A stretch of DNA of 38,611 nt from Thiogranum sp. (GCA_024636585.1 JAGXGS010000039.1:1-38611), one strand, 5' to 3'. Shown: positions 22,819-32,838, counted from the stretch's first letter. Notes: generated by a model not told the origin, from the sequence alone. Made by a program: numbers and translations.

Positions 22819-24112
22819 ACGGGAAGTCCGTATCAAAGTGCCGGTGTTGACGCGCGTGGAGGGCGAGGGCGCACTGGACATCGCTATACATGACCAGGAA
22901 ATCACTGAGCTGCGGCTGCGCATTTTCGAACCGCCGCGCCTGTTCGAGAAGTTTCTGGAAGGCCGCGACTATCAGGAGGTGCCGGACCTGGTGGCGCGCA
23001 TCTGCGGTATCTGCCCGGTCGCCTATCAGATGAGCGCGGCGCAGGCGCTTGAAAATGCCTTCGCGGTTGAAGTGCCGGCTGCCGTGCACGAGTGGCGGCG
23101 CCTGTTTTACTGCGGCGAATGGTTGCAAAGTCACGCTCTGCACATCCACCTGCTGGCGGCGCCGGACTTTCTCGGCTTCAACAGCGTCACCGAAATGGCC
23201 GGGAAATATCCTGCCGAAGTGCGGCGCGGCCTGCGTCTGCAGGCGCTCGGTAATGACATCATGGAACTGCTGGGGGCGCGTTCCGTGCATCCTGTCGGCG
23301 CCCGGATCGGCGGTTTCCACAGTCTGCCGACAGCGAACAAATATGCGCCACTGTTGCAGCGTCTGCGCGACGCGCATGAGGATGCGCGGGCGCTGGTGCT
23401 ATGGACTGCGGGATTGCCGTTGCCGGATGATGAACAGGATTTCTGCTCAGTGGCGCTGCATGACCGGACGGGATACGGCATGTATGGAGACCGGCTGATT
23501 TCCAGTGAAGGCCTGAACATCGCGATCGAGGAATACCCGCAGCATTTCAGCGAATTCCAGGTGCCGTATTCCACTGCGCTGCACGGCGGGTTGCACGGCC
23601 GGCCTTATCTGGTTGGCCCGCTCGCGCGCCTCAACCTCAACGCCGCGCGTCTGCCGCGCAGCGTCCAGGAGGTGATCGAGGCCACTGGCATTCGCTTTCC
23701 CAGCCGCAACATGTTCCACAGTATCGTGGCGCGTGCCGTCGAGGTGCTGTTCGCAGTGCAGGAGGCGACGCGCATTCTCGAAGCGGCGCCGGCTGTCGAT
23801 GTGCCCTGTGTCGAGATTCGTCCGCGCGCCGCTGCCGGCAGCGGTTGCACTGAAGCGCCGCGCGGTATCCTCTGGCACCGCTATGAAACACAGGGCGACG
23901 GCCGCATCCGCAGTGCCCGCATCGTGCCGCCCACCAGTCAGAACCAGGCGCGCATCGAGCAGGATCTGCGCAATGCCCTGCAGGCGTTCGGACTGGACCG
24001 CGACGAACCGGCACTGCGTCTGCATGCCGAAACCGTGATCCGCAATTACGACCCGTGCATCTCCTGCGCGACGCATTTCCTCAGGCTCAACATCAAACGC
24101 TCAACGACATGA
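22805..24112 (+). CDS. hydA: Group 3b [NiFe]-hydrogenase large (alpha) subunit
   Basis: A 435-residue catalytic subunit. The NiFe site ligands are complete: L1 motif ARICGICPVAY with Cys67/Cys70 and L2 motif DPCISCATH with Cys418/Cys421 and His424. Other landmarks are RVEGEG near the N-terminus, GARSVHPVGARIGGFHSLPT and VEIRPRAAAGSGCTEAPRG. An 11-residue tail (425-435) follows His424 and is the expected substrate of the maturation protease encoded next. It splits or forms H2, possibly also reducing sulfur as in archaeal relatives. The gene overlaps both neighbours (14 and 4 bp). Confidence 0.95.
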   Translation: MTESKREVRIKVPVLTRVEGEGALDIAIHDQEITELRLRIFEPPRLFEKFLEGRDYQEVPDLVARICGICPVAYQMSAAQALENAFAVEVPAAVHEWRRLFYCGEWLQSHALHIHLLAAPDFLGFNSVTEMAGKYPAEVRRGLRLQALGNDIMELLGARSVHPVGARIGGFHSLPTANKYAPLLQRLRDAHEDARALVLWTAGLPLPDDEQDFCSVALHDRTGYGMYGDRLISSEGLNIAIEEYPQHFSEFQVPYSTALHGGLHGRPYLVGPLARLNLNAARLPRSVQEVIEATGIRFPSRNMFHSIVARAVEVLFAVQEATRILEAAPAVDVPCVEIRPRAAAGSGCTEAPRGILWHRYETQGDGRIRSARIVPPTSQNQARIEQDLRNALQAFGLDRDEPALRLHAETVIRNYDPCISCATHFLRLNIKRSTT

Positions 24113-24585
24113 CAGCGGTCCGGATCATTGGCGTTGGTTCGCCGCAGGCCGCCGACAGCGCCGGCTGGATAGCCATTGAAGCGCTGGAGCGGCAAGGCCT
24201 GGCGGCACAATACCCGGCCGGGATGCTGTCACTGCGGCAATGTCGCGCACCGGTGCACCTCTACCAGGCGCTGGCCGGCAGCCAGTGCGGCATCATTGTC
24301 GACGCCCTGGCCGGCACGGAAACGGAAGTGCTGAGACTGACTCCGGAGCAACTGCAGGCACGCACGGATCTCGCATCCGTGCACGGTATCGGTGTCGGCG
24401 AAGCGCTGGCGCTGATCCAGGCACTGGGTTCGGGACCTGCTGCACTGACAGTGCTGGGGATCGGCATCGATGTGCAGGCAGTGCCGGAGCTTGTCGAACA
24501 GCGCGTGAAGGAGTTGCTGCCGGACCTGTCGCAGTGTATCGCCCGGATCATTGCAGAGTATGTCGCGGCAGCGGAGCAGACCTAG
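24109..24585 (+). CDS. Hydrogenase maturation protease (HyaD/HycI family)
   Basis: A 158-residue endopeptidase that removes the C-terminal tail of the large subunit after nickel insertion. Seen are the opening VRIIGVGSPQAADSAGWIAI (residues 4-23), where Asp16 is the candidate Ni-sensing acid (Glu16 in HybD), the strand GIIVDALAGTETEVLRL (the second acid) and ASVHGIGVGEALALIQAL with the His motif. The first residue of the usual DD/DE pair is Ala here. ATG overlaps the hydA stop (ATGA). Its presence in the operon suggests a dedicated protease for hydA. HypA-F must come from elsewhere. Confidence 0.88.
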   Translation: MTAVRIIGVGSPQAADSAGWIAIEALERQGLAAQYPAGMLSLRQCRAPVHLYQALAGSQCGIIVDALAGTETEVLRLTPEQLQARTDLASVHGIGVGEALALIQALGSGPAALTVLGIGIDVQAVPELVEQRVKELLPDLSQCIARIIAEYVAAAEQT

Positions 24586-24634
24586 TACCATTGCGAAACC
24601 AATTCCGCATCGCAGCACAATCCAACGATACCGC

Positions 24635-25579
24635 ATGGCTAAACTGTTCTGGACCGGCAAGCAACGATTCCGTTTTGTTACGACACTGGGTCTGTGGCTC
24701 GAGGCAGCACTGGCCGCGCTGCTCTGGTCGCTGCTGTCGGTGCTGCCCTGGCGCCGCGCCGTGGCGCTGGGCCGGCGATCGATCGGCGGGATCGGTCCGC
24801 GTCTTGCCAAGCACCAGCACGTGCTCGCCAACCTGCGCGTGGCCTGCCCCGGGCAGAGCGAGGGGCAGATTCAGCAAACCGGTCGCGAAGTGTGGTCGAA
24901 TCTGGGTGCGGTGCTGGCGGATGTTGCGCACCTTCGCGACATCGTCGGGAGCATAGCACAGCCATCCCCCATCGAGGTCGTTTGTCTCAATAGTGACGCT
25001 GATTTTCTCGCGGCCCGCCGGCCGTGCATATTTGTTGCCGCACATCTCGGCAACTGGTATCTCTCGGTAGCCGGCATCCGCCAGGCCGGCTATCCGGTGG
25101 ATGTCGTTTACAGTCCCCTCAGCAACCCATTTCTCGACCGGATGATGCAGGCGCGGCTGCAGTCGCTGGAGTGTGGCTTTATCACCAAACAGAACGCTGC
25201 CCGCCCGATGCTGAAAGCGCTGAAGAACGGGCGCTCCATTGGCCTGCACGTGGATGTGCGGGTCGACGGCGGCGAGCTGTTTCCGTTGTGCGGCGCCGAT
25301 GCCACGACCACTACAGCGCCCGCCTGGCTGGCACAGAAGACCGGTTGTCCAATTGTGCCGGTGCAGGTCAAACGCACCGGCGACGATCAGTTCCGGGTGA
25401 CGATTTTCCCGGCGCTTCGTGCCGCCGCACCGGACGAAGCGCCGGAGCAGGCAATCCGACGCATGACCGAAGACATGAATGCTGCGATCTGCGAGCTGAT
25501 CCGGGACAATCCCCGGCAGTGGTTGTGCACCAAGCGGCGCTGGCCCAAAGATACGATGCAACAACGGGGAGCCTACTGA
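24635..25579 (+). CDS. LpxL/HtrB-family acyltransferase paralog with altered catalytic motif
   Basis: A 314-residue member of the lipid A late-acyltransferase family, which adds secondary acyl chains to lipid A from acyl-ACP at the inner membrane. One N-terminal hydrophobic segment (16-37) anchors it. The family pattern is clear (HVLANLRVACP, VWSNLGAVLADV, GLHVDVRVDGGELFPLCGAD, LCTKRRWPK). At the catalytic HX4(D/E) position it reads HLGNWY: His137 is present but the acid is Tyr142 (codon TAT, 25058-25060). The neighbour has His137/Glu142 at the same numbering. It may be inactive, a partner protein, or use another acid. ATG 24635 is chosen by alignment with the neighbour; the ribosome site is weak. 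Confidence 0.85.
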   Translation: MAKLFWTGKQRFRFVTTLGLWLEAALAALLWSLLSVLPWRRAVALGRRSIGGIGPRLAKHQHVLANLRVACPGQSEGQIQQTGREVWSNLGAVLADVAHLRDIVGSIAQPSPIEVVCLNSDADFLAARRPCIFVAAHLGNWYLSVAGIRQAGYPVDVVYSPLSNPFLDRMMQARLQSLECGFITKQNAARPMLKALKNGRSIGLHVDVRVDGGELFPLCGADATTTTAPAWLAQKTGCPIVPVQVKRTGDDQFRVTIFPALRAAAPDEAPEQAIRRMTEDMNAAICELIRDNPRQWLCTKRRWPKDTMQQRGAY

Positions 25580-25615
25580 CACTGCGCGTGCGCCGCTGCG
25601 GTCCAGGATCTTTTT

Positions 25616-26587
25616 ATGTCCCATTCAGATGATGTGCCCGCCGAGCGAGTGGGATGGATGCAGAAGTTTATCTGGTGGTGGCAGGCGACCGCTCTGCGAT
25701 TGTTATGGCTGCTGGTCGGATGGCTGCCACCCGAGCAGGTGACTGCCGCAGGCTGGCGGCTGATGGCCTGGTTCGGACCGCGCACCAACAAGCATCGCCA
25801 TGTGTTGGCCAATCTCAAAATGCTGTGCCCGGAGCGCAGTGACGCGGAAATCGAAGGCCTCGGCAGAGCGGTGTGGGGCAACATTGGTGCGGTGTTCACC
25901 GAGTTTGCGTTGCTGGACCTGTTGACCGATCCGGCACGCAATCGCGATCGCATCGAGCTGATCAACAACACCGGAGAGCCGGATTTTTTCGAGCGTCCGC
26001 GGCCCTGCGTGTTTGTCAGTGCGCACTTTGCCAACTGGGAGCTGATTGGTTACGCCGGAAATCGCGTTAGCGGAAAAATGGATGTCATCTATAACCCGCA
26101 GCCGAATCCCTGGCTGGAAAAACTGGTGCAGCGGCGGCGGCGTTTCCTGGGCTGTGGCTATGTCGACAAAACCAACGGCGCGCGCAAATTGCTGGGTCTG
26201 CTGAAGGCAGGTCGCGCGGTGGGGTTGATGATCGACGTGCGGGTGGATGGCGGGCAGCTGGTGCCATTTTGCGGCGTCGATGCAAGCACCACGACGCTGC
26301 CGGCATGGCTGTCGCTGCGCACCGGGTGTGACATCCTGCCGATTCAGATCGAGCGCCTGCCGGGCACGCGGTTCCGGATCACTTTTCATCCGGCGCTGCG
26401 CGCAATCGCCGGTGCCGATGAGAATCGCGACCAGGCAATCCTGCGCGTCAGTCGCGACCTCAACGAGCAGGTCGGAAGCTGGATAGCGGCGCGCCCGCAG
26501 GACTGGTTGTGCACCAAGCGCCGCTGGCCCAAGGAACTTATGCGCGCCCGTGGCGTCTATTCTGACCGCGCCGAATCCGCCCCGTAG
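25616..26587 (+). CDS. LpxL/HtrB-family lauroyl/myristoyl acyltransferase
   Basis: A 323-residue paralog of the preceding gene, aligned almost residue for residue (HVLANLKMLCP at 62-72). Here the catalytic motif is intact: HFANWE with His137 and Glu142. Other conserved parts are GLMIDVRVDGGQLVPFCGVD, the AWLSLRTGCDILPIQIERL strand and LCTKRRWPKELM. An amphipathic/hydrophobic N-terminus (14-38) anchors it to the inner membrane. It probably acylates lipid A or a related lipid; acyl length is unreadable. AGGATC precedes the ATG. It lies 36 bp after its paralog, and both share a 29 bp stretch (25520-25548 and 26504-26532) with one mismatch, pointing to tandem duplication. Confidence 0.9.
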   Translation: MSHSDDVPAERVGWMQKFIWWWQATALRLLWLLVGWLPPEQVTAAGWRLMAWFGPRTNKHRHVLANLKMLCPERSDAEIEGLGRAVWGNIGAVFTEFALLDLLTDPARNRDRIELINNTGEPDFFERPRPCVFVSAHFANWELIGYAGNRVSGKMDVIYNPQPNPWLEKLVQRRRRFLGCGYVDKTNGARKLLGLLKAGRAVGLMIDVRVDGGQLVPFCGVDASTTTLPAWLSLRTGCDILPIQIERLPGTRFRITFHPALRAIAGADENRDQAILRVSRDLNEQVGSWIAARPQDWLCTKRRWPKELMRARGVYSDRAESAP

Positions 26588-26632
26588 TAACAGCCAAGTC
26601 ATTAAAAGCTGGGACTTTTCCAACTCCGCGCC

Positions 26633-26661
26633 TTGGCATAAGCAGCTTCCTAACGTATAAT
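26633..26661 (+). promoter_or_regulatory. carA promoter (sigma70 type)
   Basis: -35 TTGGCA (26633-26638), 17 bp spacer, perfect -10 TATAAT (26656-26661). This predicts a leader of about 80 bases before the carA TTG. No PyrR or arginine-box motif was recognised in that leader. Confidence 0.8.
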
Positions 26662-26746
26662 TCATCATGTTTGCGGGCCGTTTCGTTGGTCCGCGACGTC
26701 TGAGTATCCGGCAAATCACAGCAACGCTCCAGCGGCGGAGGTTCAC

Positions 26747-27916
26747 TTGAGTACATTGGCCATACTGGCCCTCGAAGACGGCAGCCTTTTCAGGGGCCGT
26801 TCAATCGGTGCGGCTGGTCTGAGCGTCGGCGAAGTGGTGTTCAACACCGCGATGACCGGCTATCAGGAAATCCTCACCGATCCGTCATATTCACGGCAGC
26901 TGGTGACGCTGACCTATCCGCACATCGGTAACACCGGCGTGAATATCGAGGACGAGGAATCGGAAAAAATCCAGTGCGCAGGTCTGATCATTCGCGACCT
27001 GCCAGCCACCTACAGCAGCTGGCGCGGCCAGGGCAGTCTCGATGACTACCTGAAAACGCATAACACTGTTGGTATCGCAGATATCGATACCCGCCGCCTG
27101 ACGCGCATTCTGCGCGAGAAGGGCGCCCAGAATGGCTGCCTGATGGCCGGCGACAGCATCGATGAAGAGGCGGCGCTGAAAGCGGCACGCGCCTTTCCCG
27201 GGCTCAAGGGCATGGATCTGGCGCGGGAAGTCAGCACCAGCAGCAGCTATGAGTGGACCCAGGGCGGCTGGTCGCTTGAAAACGGTCTGCCCGAACCGGC
27301 CGCGGCCGGTGCCCGGCCTTTTCACGTGGTCGCCTATGATTACGGGATCAAACGCAACATTCTGCGGATGCTGGCCGAGCGAGGATGCCGCCTGACGGTG
27401 GTGCCGGCGCAAACACCGGCGTCCGAAGTGCTGAAGCACGCGCCGGACGGGGTGTTCCTGTCCAACGGTCCCGGTGATCCCGAACCCTGTGACTATGCCA
27501 TCAGCGCGATTCGTGAAATCGTCGACAGCGGCGTGCCGGTATTCGGCATCTGCCTCGGACACCAGTTGCTGGCGCTGGCCAGTGGCGCGCGCACAGTGAA
27601 GATGAAGTTCGGTCACCACGGCGCCAATCATCCGGTGCAGGATCTGACTTCCGGCGAAGTCATGATTACCAGTCAGAACCATGGCTTTGCGGTGGACGAG
27701 GCGAACATGCCTGATACGCTTCGCGCTACCCACCGTTCACTTTTCGACGGTTCGCTGCAGGGCATACATCGAAACGATCAGCCGGCTTTCAGTTTCCAGG
27801 GTCATCCCGAAGGCAGTCCCGGACCGCACGATGTATCGCCGCTGTTCGATTACTTCATCACGCTCATCGAAGCCTCAAGGGGCGAGACGAAAAAATCCGC
27901 CACTGAGCCTAACTGA
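26747..27916 (+). CDS. carA: Carbamoyl-phosphate synthase small subunit (glutaminase)
   Basis: A 389-residue CarA that hydrolyses glutamine and channels ammonia to CarB for arginine and pyrimidine synthesis. The N-terminal domain includes [20 protein letters not shown] (residues 28-47). The class I glutaminase domain has [12 protein letters not shown], the nucleophile Cys269 in [14 protein letters not shown], and the later [14 protein letters not shown] with the catalytic His-x-Glu. It starts with TTG, supported by a strong GGAGG five bases upstream; E. coli carA also starts with TTG. Length is close to E. coli (382). Confidence 0.96.
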   Translation: MSTLAILALEDGSLFRGRSIGAAGLSVGEVVFNTAMTGYQEILTDPSYSRQLVTLTYPHIGNTGVNIEDEESEKIQCAGLIIRDLPATYSSWRGQGSLDDYLKTHNTVGIADIDTRRLTRILREKGAQNGCLMAGDSIDEEAALKAARAFPGLKGMDLAREVSTSSSYEWTQGGWSLENGLPEPAAAGARPFHVVAYDYGIKRNILRMLAERGCRLTVVPAQTPASEVLKHAPDGVFLSNGPGDPEPCDYAISAIREIVDSGVPVFGICLGHQLLALASGARTVKMKFGHHGANHPVQDLTSGEVMITSQNHGFAVDEANMPDTLRATHRSLFDGSLQGIHRNDQPAFSFQGHPEGSPGPHDVSPLFDYFITLIEASRGETKKSATEPN

Positions 27917-27966
27917 CATCGCCCCGGCGGTGCCTGCACAATTTCCAACAAGGTCGTAATCTCCAG

Positions 27967-30900
27967 ATGCCTAAACGCACAGATATCAAAAGTATCCTGA
28001 TCATTGGCGCCGGTCCGATCGTGATCGGACAGGCGTGCGAATTCGACTACTCCGGCGCCCAGGCCTGCAAGGCGCTGACAGAAGAGGGCTTTCGGGTCAT
28101 CCTGGTCAATTCCAATCCGGCCACCATCATGACCGATCCGCTGATGGCGGACGCCACTTACATCGAGCCGATCCGCTGGCAGACAGTGGCGCGCATCATC
28201 GAGAAAGAACGTCCGGATGCATTGCTGCCCACCATGGGTGGCCAGACCGCGTTGAACTGCGCGCTGGACCTGGCGCGCGAAGGGGTGCTGGAAAAATACG
28301 GTGTGGAAATGATCGGCGCGCGTCGCGAGGCGATCGACAAGGCCGAGGATCGCGACAAGTTCCGCACTGCGATGCAGAAGATCGGTCTGGATATGCCCGA
28401 TGCGACGGTTGCACACAGCATGGAAGAGGCTCTGCAGGTACAGGCGCGGATTGGTTTTCCGACTGTCATACGGCCGTCCTTCACCATGGGCGGCAGCGGT
28501 GGCGGTATCGCCTATAACAAAGAAGAGTTCGTCGAGATTTGCGAACGCGGGCTGGAGCTCTCACCCACCAACGAGTTGTTGATAGAAGAATCGATTCTCG
28601 GCTGGAAAGAATACGAAATGGAAGTGGTGCGCGACCACAAGGATAACTGCATCATCATCTGTTCGATCGAGAACTTCGATCCCATGGGCGTGCATACCGG
28701 CGACTCGATCACCGTAGCGCCGGCGCAGACGCTCACTGACAAGGAATACCAGATCATGCGTAACGCCTCACTGGCGGTACTGCGTGAGATCGGCGTGGAT
28801 ACAGGTGGTTCGAACGTGCAGTTCGCCATCAATCCGGCCAATGGTCATATGATCATTATCGAAATGAACCCGCGCGTGTCACGTTCCTCGGCGCTGGCAT
28901 CGAAAGCCACCGGTTTTCCGATTGCCAAGGTCGCGGCCAAGCTTGCGGTTGGCTACACGCTCGACGAGTTGCAGAACGAAATTACCGGGGGCGCAACGCC
29001 GGCTTCTTTCGAGCCCAGTATCGATTACGTGGTAACCAAGATTCCGCGTTTCACCTTCGAGAAATTTCCCAAGGCGCAGAACCGCCTGACTACCCAGATG
29101 AAGTCGGTCGGCGAAGTGATGGCGATCGGGCGCACCTTTCAGGAGTCCATGCAAAAAGCCCTGCGCGGTATGGAGACCGGCATTGACGGCTTTGACGAAG
29201 TCGTCAAGCCCAATGCCGATGACCGCATGGACATAATCCGTCGTGAGCTGCGTGATCCGGGCGCCGAGCGGATGCTGTATGTCGGTGATGCCTTTCGTGC
29301 CGGACTGAGCGTGGAAGAGGTTCATGATCTGTGCAAGATCGATCCCTGGTTCCTGGTGCAGGTCGAAGAACTCATTGCACTGGAAGCAGAGGTGCGGGAG
29401 CAGGGAATCAGCGGTCTCGACCGTGAACGTGTGCTTCAGTTGAAGCGCAAGGGTTTCTCCGACCGACGGCTGGCGACGCTGCTGCAAATCGATGAAACCG
29501 GTTTCCGCAAGCTGCGCCACGAGTTCAAGGTGCGCCCGGTGTACAAACGGGTGGATACCTGCGCCGCGGAATTCGCGACCAGCACTGCCTATCTGTACTC
29601 CACGTACGAAGAGGAATGCGAGGCTGAACCGACCACCCGCGACAAGATCATGGTGCTCGGCGGCGGGCCCAATCGTATCGGACAGGGAATAGAGTTCGAT
29701 TACTGCTGCGTGCACGCGGCACTGGCGATGCGCGAGGACGGTTACGAGACCATCATGGTCAACTGCAATCCGGAGACCGTCTCGACCGATTTCGATACAT
29801 CCGATCGCCTCTATTTCGAGCCGCTGACGCTCGAAGATGTGCTGGAAATTATTCACAAGGAACAGCCGAAGGGCGTCATCGTGCAGTACGGCGGCCAGAC
29901 GCCGCTGAAGCTGGCGCGGGCGCTGGAAAAAGCCGGCGCGCCGATCATCGGTACTTCGCCGGACTCCATCGACCTCGCCGAAGATCGCGAGCGCTTCCAG
30001 AGAATGATTCAGGAACTGGGCCTGTTGCAGCCGCCGAACCGCACCGCGCGCAGCGTCGATGCTGCGCTGGCGCTGGCGGAAGAGGTTGGCTACCCACTGG
30101 TAGTCCGGCCCTCCTACGTGCTGGGCGGGCGGGCCATGGAGATCGTGCACAACGAAGACGATCTGCGTGCCTATATGGGCGCGGCGGTGAGTGTGTCGAA
30201 CGAGTCGCCGGTGTTGCTGGATCGCTTTCTCAATGATGCTATCGAGGTGGATGTCGATGCGATTTGCGACGGCGAAGACGTGCTGATCGGTGGCATCATG
30301 CAGCATATCGAGCAGGCGGGTGTGCACTCCGGTGATTCAGCATGCTCGCTGCCGGCCTACAGTCTCAGTGAGGAAATCCAGGATCGGCTGCGCGAACAGA
30401 TGCGTGCCATGGGCAAGGCGCTCAACGTGGTGGGCCTGATGAATGCCCAGTTTGCCATCCAGGGCGACAAGATATACATCCTTGAAGTGAATCCGCGCGC
30501 GTCGCGCACCGTGCCGTTCGTGTCCAAGGCTACCGGGCTGCCGTTGGCGAAGATCGCCGCACGTTGCATGGCAGGTCAATCCCTGGCCCAACAGGCAGTG
30601 GGTGGGGAACGCCTGCCGCCTTACTTCTCGGTCAAGGAAGCGGTGTTCCCGTTCGTCAAGTTCCCTGGCGTCGATCCCTTGCTCGGTCCGGAGATGAAAT
30701 CCACCGGTGAAGTCATGGGCGTCGGCCGCAGTTTCGGTGAAGCCTTCGCCAAGGCGCAGCTGGGAGCGGGGGAAAACCTGCCGCGTTCAGGCAGAGTATT
30801 CATCAGTGTCCGCAATGGCGACAAGCAGGATGCAGTGCGCGTTGCGTCGGAACTGGCGGGGCAGGGTTTTCTCCTTGTCGCTACCCGCGGTACCGCGGCG

Positions 30901-31188
30901 GCGATAAGCGAAGCAGGTATTGCCTGCGAAGTGGTAAACAAAGTGACCGAAGGCCGACCGCACATCGTGGATATGATCAAGAACGACAAGATCGCCCTGA
31001 TCGTGAATACCACGGAAGGCAAGCAGGCGATCTCCGATTCCTACACGATTCGGGGTGCTGCGCTGCAACACAAAGTGGCCTACAGCACAACAATAGCGCA
31101 CGCTTATGCCACCAGCCTGGCACTCAAGAACCTTGATTCGCCGGCAGTGGAACGCTTGCAGGACTTACATCAGGAGCACGTCGCATGA
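27967..31188 (+). CDS. carB: Carbamoyl-phosphate synthase large subunit
   Basis: A 1073-residue CarB, the same length as E. coli. Two homologous ATP-grasp halves are visible: [20 protein letters not shown] (residues 6-25) and, near residue 560, [20 protein letters not shown]. Each is followed by metal/ATP motifs ([62 protein letters not shown]). The C-terminal MGS-like allosteric domain (about 935 onward) contains [15 protein letters not shown] and [17 protein letters not shown]. It makes carbamoyl phosphate from bicarbonate, ammonia and two ATP. The stop overlaps greA by 4 bp. Confidence 0.97.
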   Translation: MPKRTDIKSILIIGAGPIVIGQACEFDYSGAQACKALTEEGFRVILVNSNPATIMTDPLMADATYIEPIRWQTVARIIEKERPDALLPTMGGQTALNCALDLAREGVLEKYGVEMIGARREAIDKAEDRDKFRTAMQKIGLDMPDATVAHSMEEALQVQARIGFPTVIRPSFTMGGSGGGIAYNKEEFVEICERGLELSPTNELLIEESILGWKEYEMEVVRDHKDNCIIICSIENFDPMGVHTGDSITVAPAQTLTDKEYQIMRNASLAVLREIGVDTGGSNVQFAINPANGHMIIIEMNPRVSRSSALASKATGFPIAKVAAKLAVGYTLDELQNEITGGATPASFEPSIDYVVTKIPRFTFEKFPKAQNRLTTQMKSVGEVMAIGRTFQESMQKALRGMETGIDGFDEVVKPNADDRMDIIRRELRDPGAERMLYVGDAFRAGLSVEEVHDLCKIDPWFLVQVEELIALEAEVREQGISGLDRERVLQLKRKGFSDRRLATLLQIDETGFRKLRHEFKVRPVYKRVDTCAAEFATSTAYLYSTYEEECEAEPTTRDKIMVLGGGPNRIGQGIEFDYCCVHAALAMREDGYETIMVNCNPETVSTDFDTSDRLYFEPLTLEDVLEIIHKEQPKGVIVQYGGQTPLKLARALEKAGAPIIGTSPDSIDLAEDRERFQRMIQELGLLQPPNRTARSVDAALALAEEVGYPLVVRPSYVLGGRAMEIVHNEDDLRAYMGAAVSVSNESPVLLDRFLNDAIEVDVDAICDGEDVLIGGIMQHIEQAGVHSGDSACSLPAYSLSEEIQDRLREQMRAMGKALNVVGLMNAQFAIQGDKIYILEVNPRASRTVPFVSKATGLPLAKIAARCMAGQSLAQQAVGGERLPPYFSVKEAVFPFVKFPGVDPLLGPEMKSTGEVMGVGRSFGEAFAKAQLGAGENLPRSGRVFISVRNGDKQDAVRVASELAGQGFLLVATRGTAAAISEAGIACEVVNKVTEGRPHIVDMIKNDKIALIVNTTEGKQAISDSYTIRGAALQHKVAYSTTIAHAYATSLALKNLDSPAVERLQDLHQEHVA

Positions 31189-31664
31189 ATACACCGTTTC
31201 CATTGACCAAACGAGGAGCGGAAAAACTGCGGGCGGAATTGCAGCAGTTAAAGGCGGTGGATCGACCGCGTATCATCGCGGCGATCGCGGAAGCGCGCGC
31301 ACACGGCGACCTGAAAGAAAACGCCGAGTATCACGCGGCGCGCGAACAGCAGAGTTTTGCGGAAGGTCGCATCAAGGAAATCGAGGGCAAGCTGTCGCAC
31401 GCGCAGATCATCGACATATCCGAGCTTGAGCCTGGCGGCAAGGTGGTGTTCGGCGCCACTGTGCTGCTTGCCGATGAAGAAACCGGCGCCGAGGTTACCT
31501 ACCAGATCGTTGGCGAGGATGAGGCCGATATCAAGTCCGGACTGATTTCGGTGGGTTCGCCGATTGCGCGTGCCCTGATCGGGAAGGAAGAAGGCGACAT
31601 CGCGACGGTCATTGCACCGGGCGGTGAAAAGAGCTTCGAGATCGTCGAAGTCCGTTACATATAA
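31185..31664 (+). CDS. greA: Transcription elongation factor GreA
   Basis: A 159-residue GreA. The N-terminal coiled coil (1-75) opens with [18 protein letters not shown] and carries the tip region [18 protein letters not shown], whose acidic residues reach the RNA polymerase active site. The C-terminal FKBP-like domain includes [20 protein letters not shown] and [14 protein letters not shown]. It rescues backtracked polymerase by stimulating RNA cleavage. ATG overlaps the carB stop (ATGA), the usual carAB-greA arrangement. Confidence 0.96.
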   Translation: MNTPFPLTKRGAEKLRAELQQLKAVDRPRIIAAIAEARAHGDLKENAEYHAAREQQSFAEGRIKEIEGKLSHAQIIDISELEPGGKVVFGATVLLADEETGAEVTYQIVGEDEADIKSGLISVGSPIARALIGKEEGDIATVIAPGGEKSFEIVEVRYI

Positions 31665-31678
31665 ACCCCCAGGCTGTC

Positions 31679-32107
31679 ATGATTGGCGAACGTATTCTGC
31701 TGACGCTATGGGTCGGTGGCCTGTGGACGATCGGCTTCATCGTGGCGCCGACCCTGTTCGCCAGCCTGGACGATCGGGCGCTGGCCGGCACTCTCGCCGG
31801 CAGCCTGTTCGAACTGATTGCCTGGATCGGCCTGGTGTGCGGCGTCGGACTGCTGATCGCGAATCGCTTTCAGTTCCGCGGCCGCCTCATCAACTGGCGC
31901 ATGCTGGTACTGCTGGCCATGCTGGCGCTGGTCGTGGTCGGCCAGTTCGTGCTAGCGCCGCTGATTGCCGATCTGCGTGCCAGCGGTGCCGTCGACAGCA
32001 GCCTGTTTGCGCGTCTGCACGGTCTGGCGGCGACGCTGTATATGCTGACCTCCCTGCTCGGGCTGGCACTGGTTGCAGCGCCACCGGAAGTGAATCGCAA
32101 CACCTGA
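31679..32107 (+). CDS. DUF4149 membrane protein
   Basis: A 142-residue inner-membrane protein with four hydrophobic helices (ILLTLWVGGLWTIGFIVAPT at residues 5-24; LFELIAWIGLVCGVGLLI; MLVLLAMLALVVVGQFVLAP; LAATLYMLTSLLGLALVAA). The opening helix with W..G......P.LF is the DUF4149 pattern; these genes frequently stand near greA, yhbY and rlmE. Function unknown. It starts 14 bp after greA and is probably the last gene of the carAB-greA operon. Confidence 0.85.
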   Translation: MIGERILLTLWVGGLWTIGFIVAPTLFASLDDRALAGTLAGSLFELIAWIGLVCGVGLLIANRFQFRGRLINWRMLVLLAMLALVVVGQFVLAPLIADLRASGAVDSSLFARLHGLAATLYMLTSLLGLALVAAPPEVNRNT

Positions 32108-32182
32108 TTCCGGCCTGACGACGCGCGGTCATCGGGCTATCATAAACAACACTGTTATCTTCCTGAACGGAGTATCCAGCTC

Positions 32183-32824
32183 ATGTCTGATTGCTGCTCG
32201 AACACGGCGTGCGAAATAGACAAACTGCGCGGCCGTCAGCGACACACGCTGATACTGGTGCTGGTTATCAATCTGGTGATGTTCAGTGTGGAAATCACCG
32301 CTGGTCTGCTGGCCGCTTCGACAGCACTGATCGCCGATTCGCTGGACATGCTCGGCGATGCGCTGGTGTATGGCTTCAGTCTGTACGTGGTGGCACGCAA
32401 TGATGCCTGGAAAGCCGGCTCGGCACTGGTGAAGGGCGGCATTATGGCGTTGTTCGGTCTGTTCGTGCTGGGGCAGGCGATTTACAAGATCCTCAATCCC
32501 GAGCTGCCGCACTTCCAGATCATCGGTCTGGTCGGCCTGCTGGCGCTTGCGGCCAATGGCGTGTGTCTGGCCCTGTTATGGCGGCACCGCGCTGAGGACA
32601 TCAACATGCGTTCGGTGTGGTTGTGTTCGCGTAATGACATCATCGCCAACGTCGCGGTGCTGGGCGCTGCGGTGGGCGTCTGGCTGAGCCAGTCGCAGTG
32701 GCCGGATATCCTGGTCGGGCTCGCTATCGCAGCATTATTCCTGCGCACCGCCTTTCATGTGATACGTGACGCGACAGGCATTTACCGGACACATCAGGCT
32801 GCGCAGCGGCAGGATGCCGGTTAG
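32183..32824 (+). CDS. Short CDF-like cation transporter
   Basis: A 213-residue protein resembling cation diffusion facilitators but lacking the C-terminal cytoplasmic domain. The N-terminus has a small Cys cluster (CCSNTAC, residues 4-10). Six hydrophobic segments follow. TM2 carries IADSLDMLGDALVYG with the DxxxD metal site; TM5 carries CSRNDIIANVAVLGA, with Asp and Asn in the usual HxxxD place. Probably exports a divalent metal by proton exchange. A purine-rich GAACGGAG lies ten bases before the ATG. It converges on mtnC. Confidence 0.8.
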   Translation: MSDCCSNTACEIDKLRGRQRHTLILVLVINLVMFSVEITAGLLAASTALIADSLDMLGDALVYGFSLYVVARNDAWKAGSALVKGGIMALFGLFVLGQAIYKILNPELPHFQIIGLVGLLALAANGVCLALLWRHRAEDINMRSVWLCSRNDIIANVAVLGAAVGVWLSQSQWPDILVGLAIAALFLRTAFHVIRDATGIYRTHQAAQRQDAG

Positions 32825-32838
32825 ATTCGCATACCCCC

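Noticed and set aside
26662..26746. PyrR-type or other riboswitch in the carA leader
   Set aside because: The leader is short and no stable paired structure with alternative terminator is apparent by eye.
28879..30327. 482-codon minus-strand reading frame
   Set aside because: Antisense shadow of carB, with low-complexity His/Gln/Arg-rich translation.
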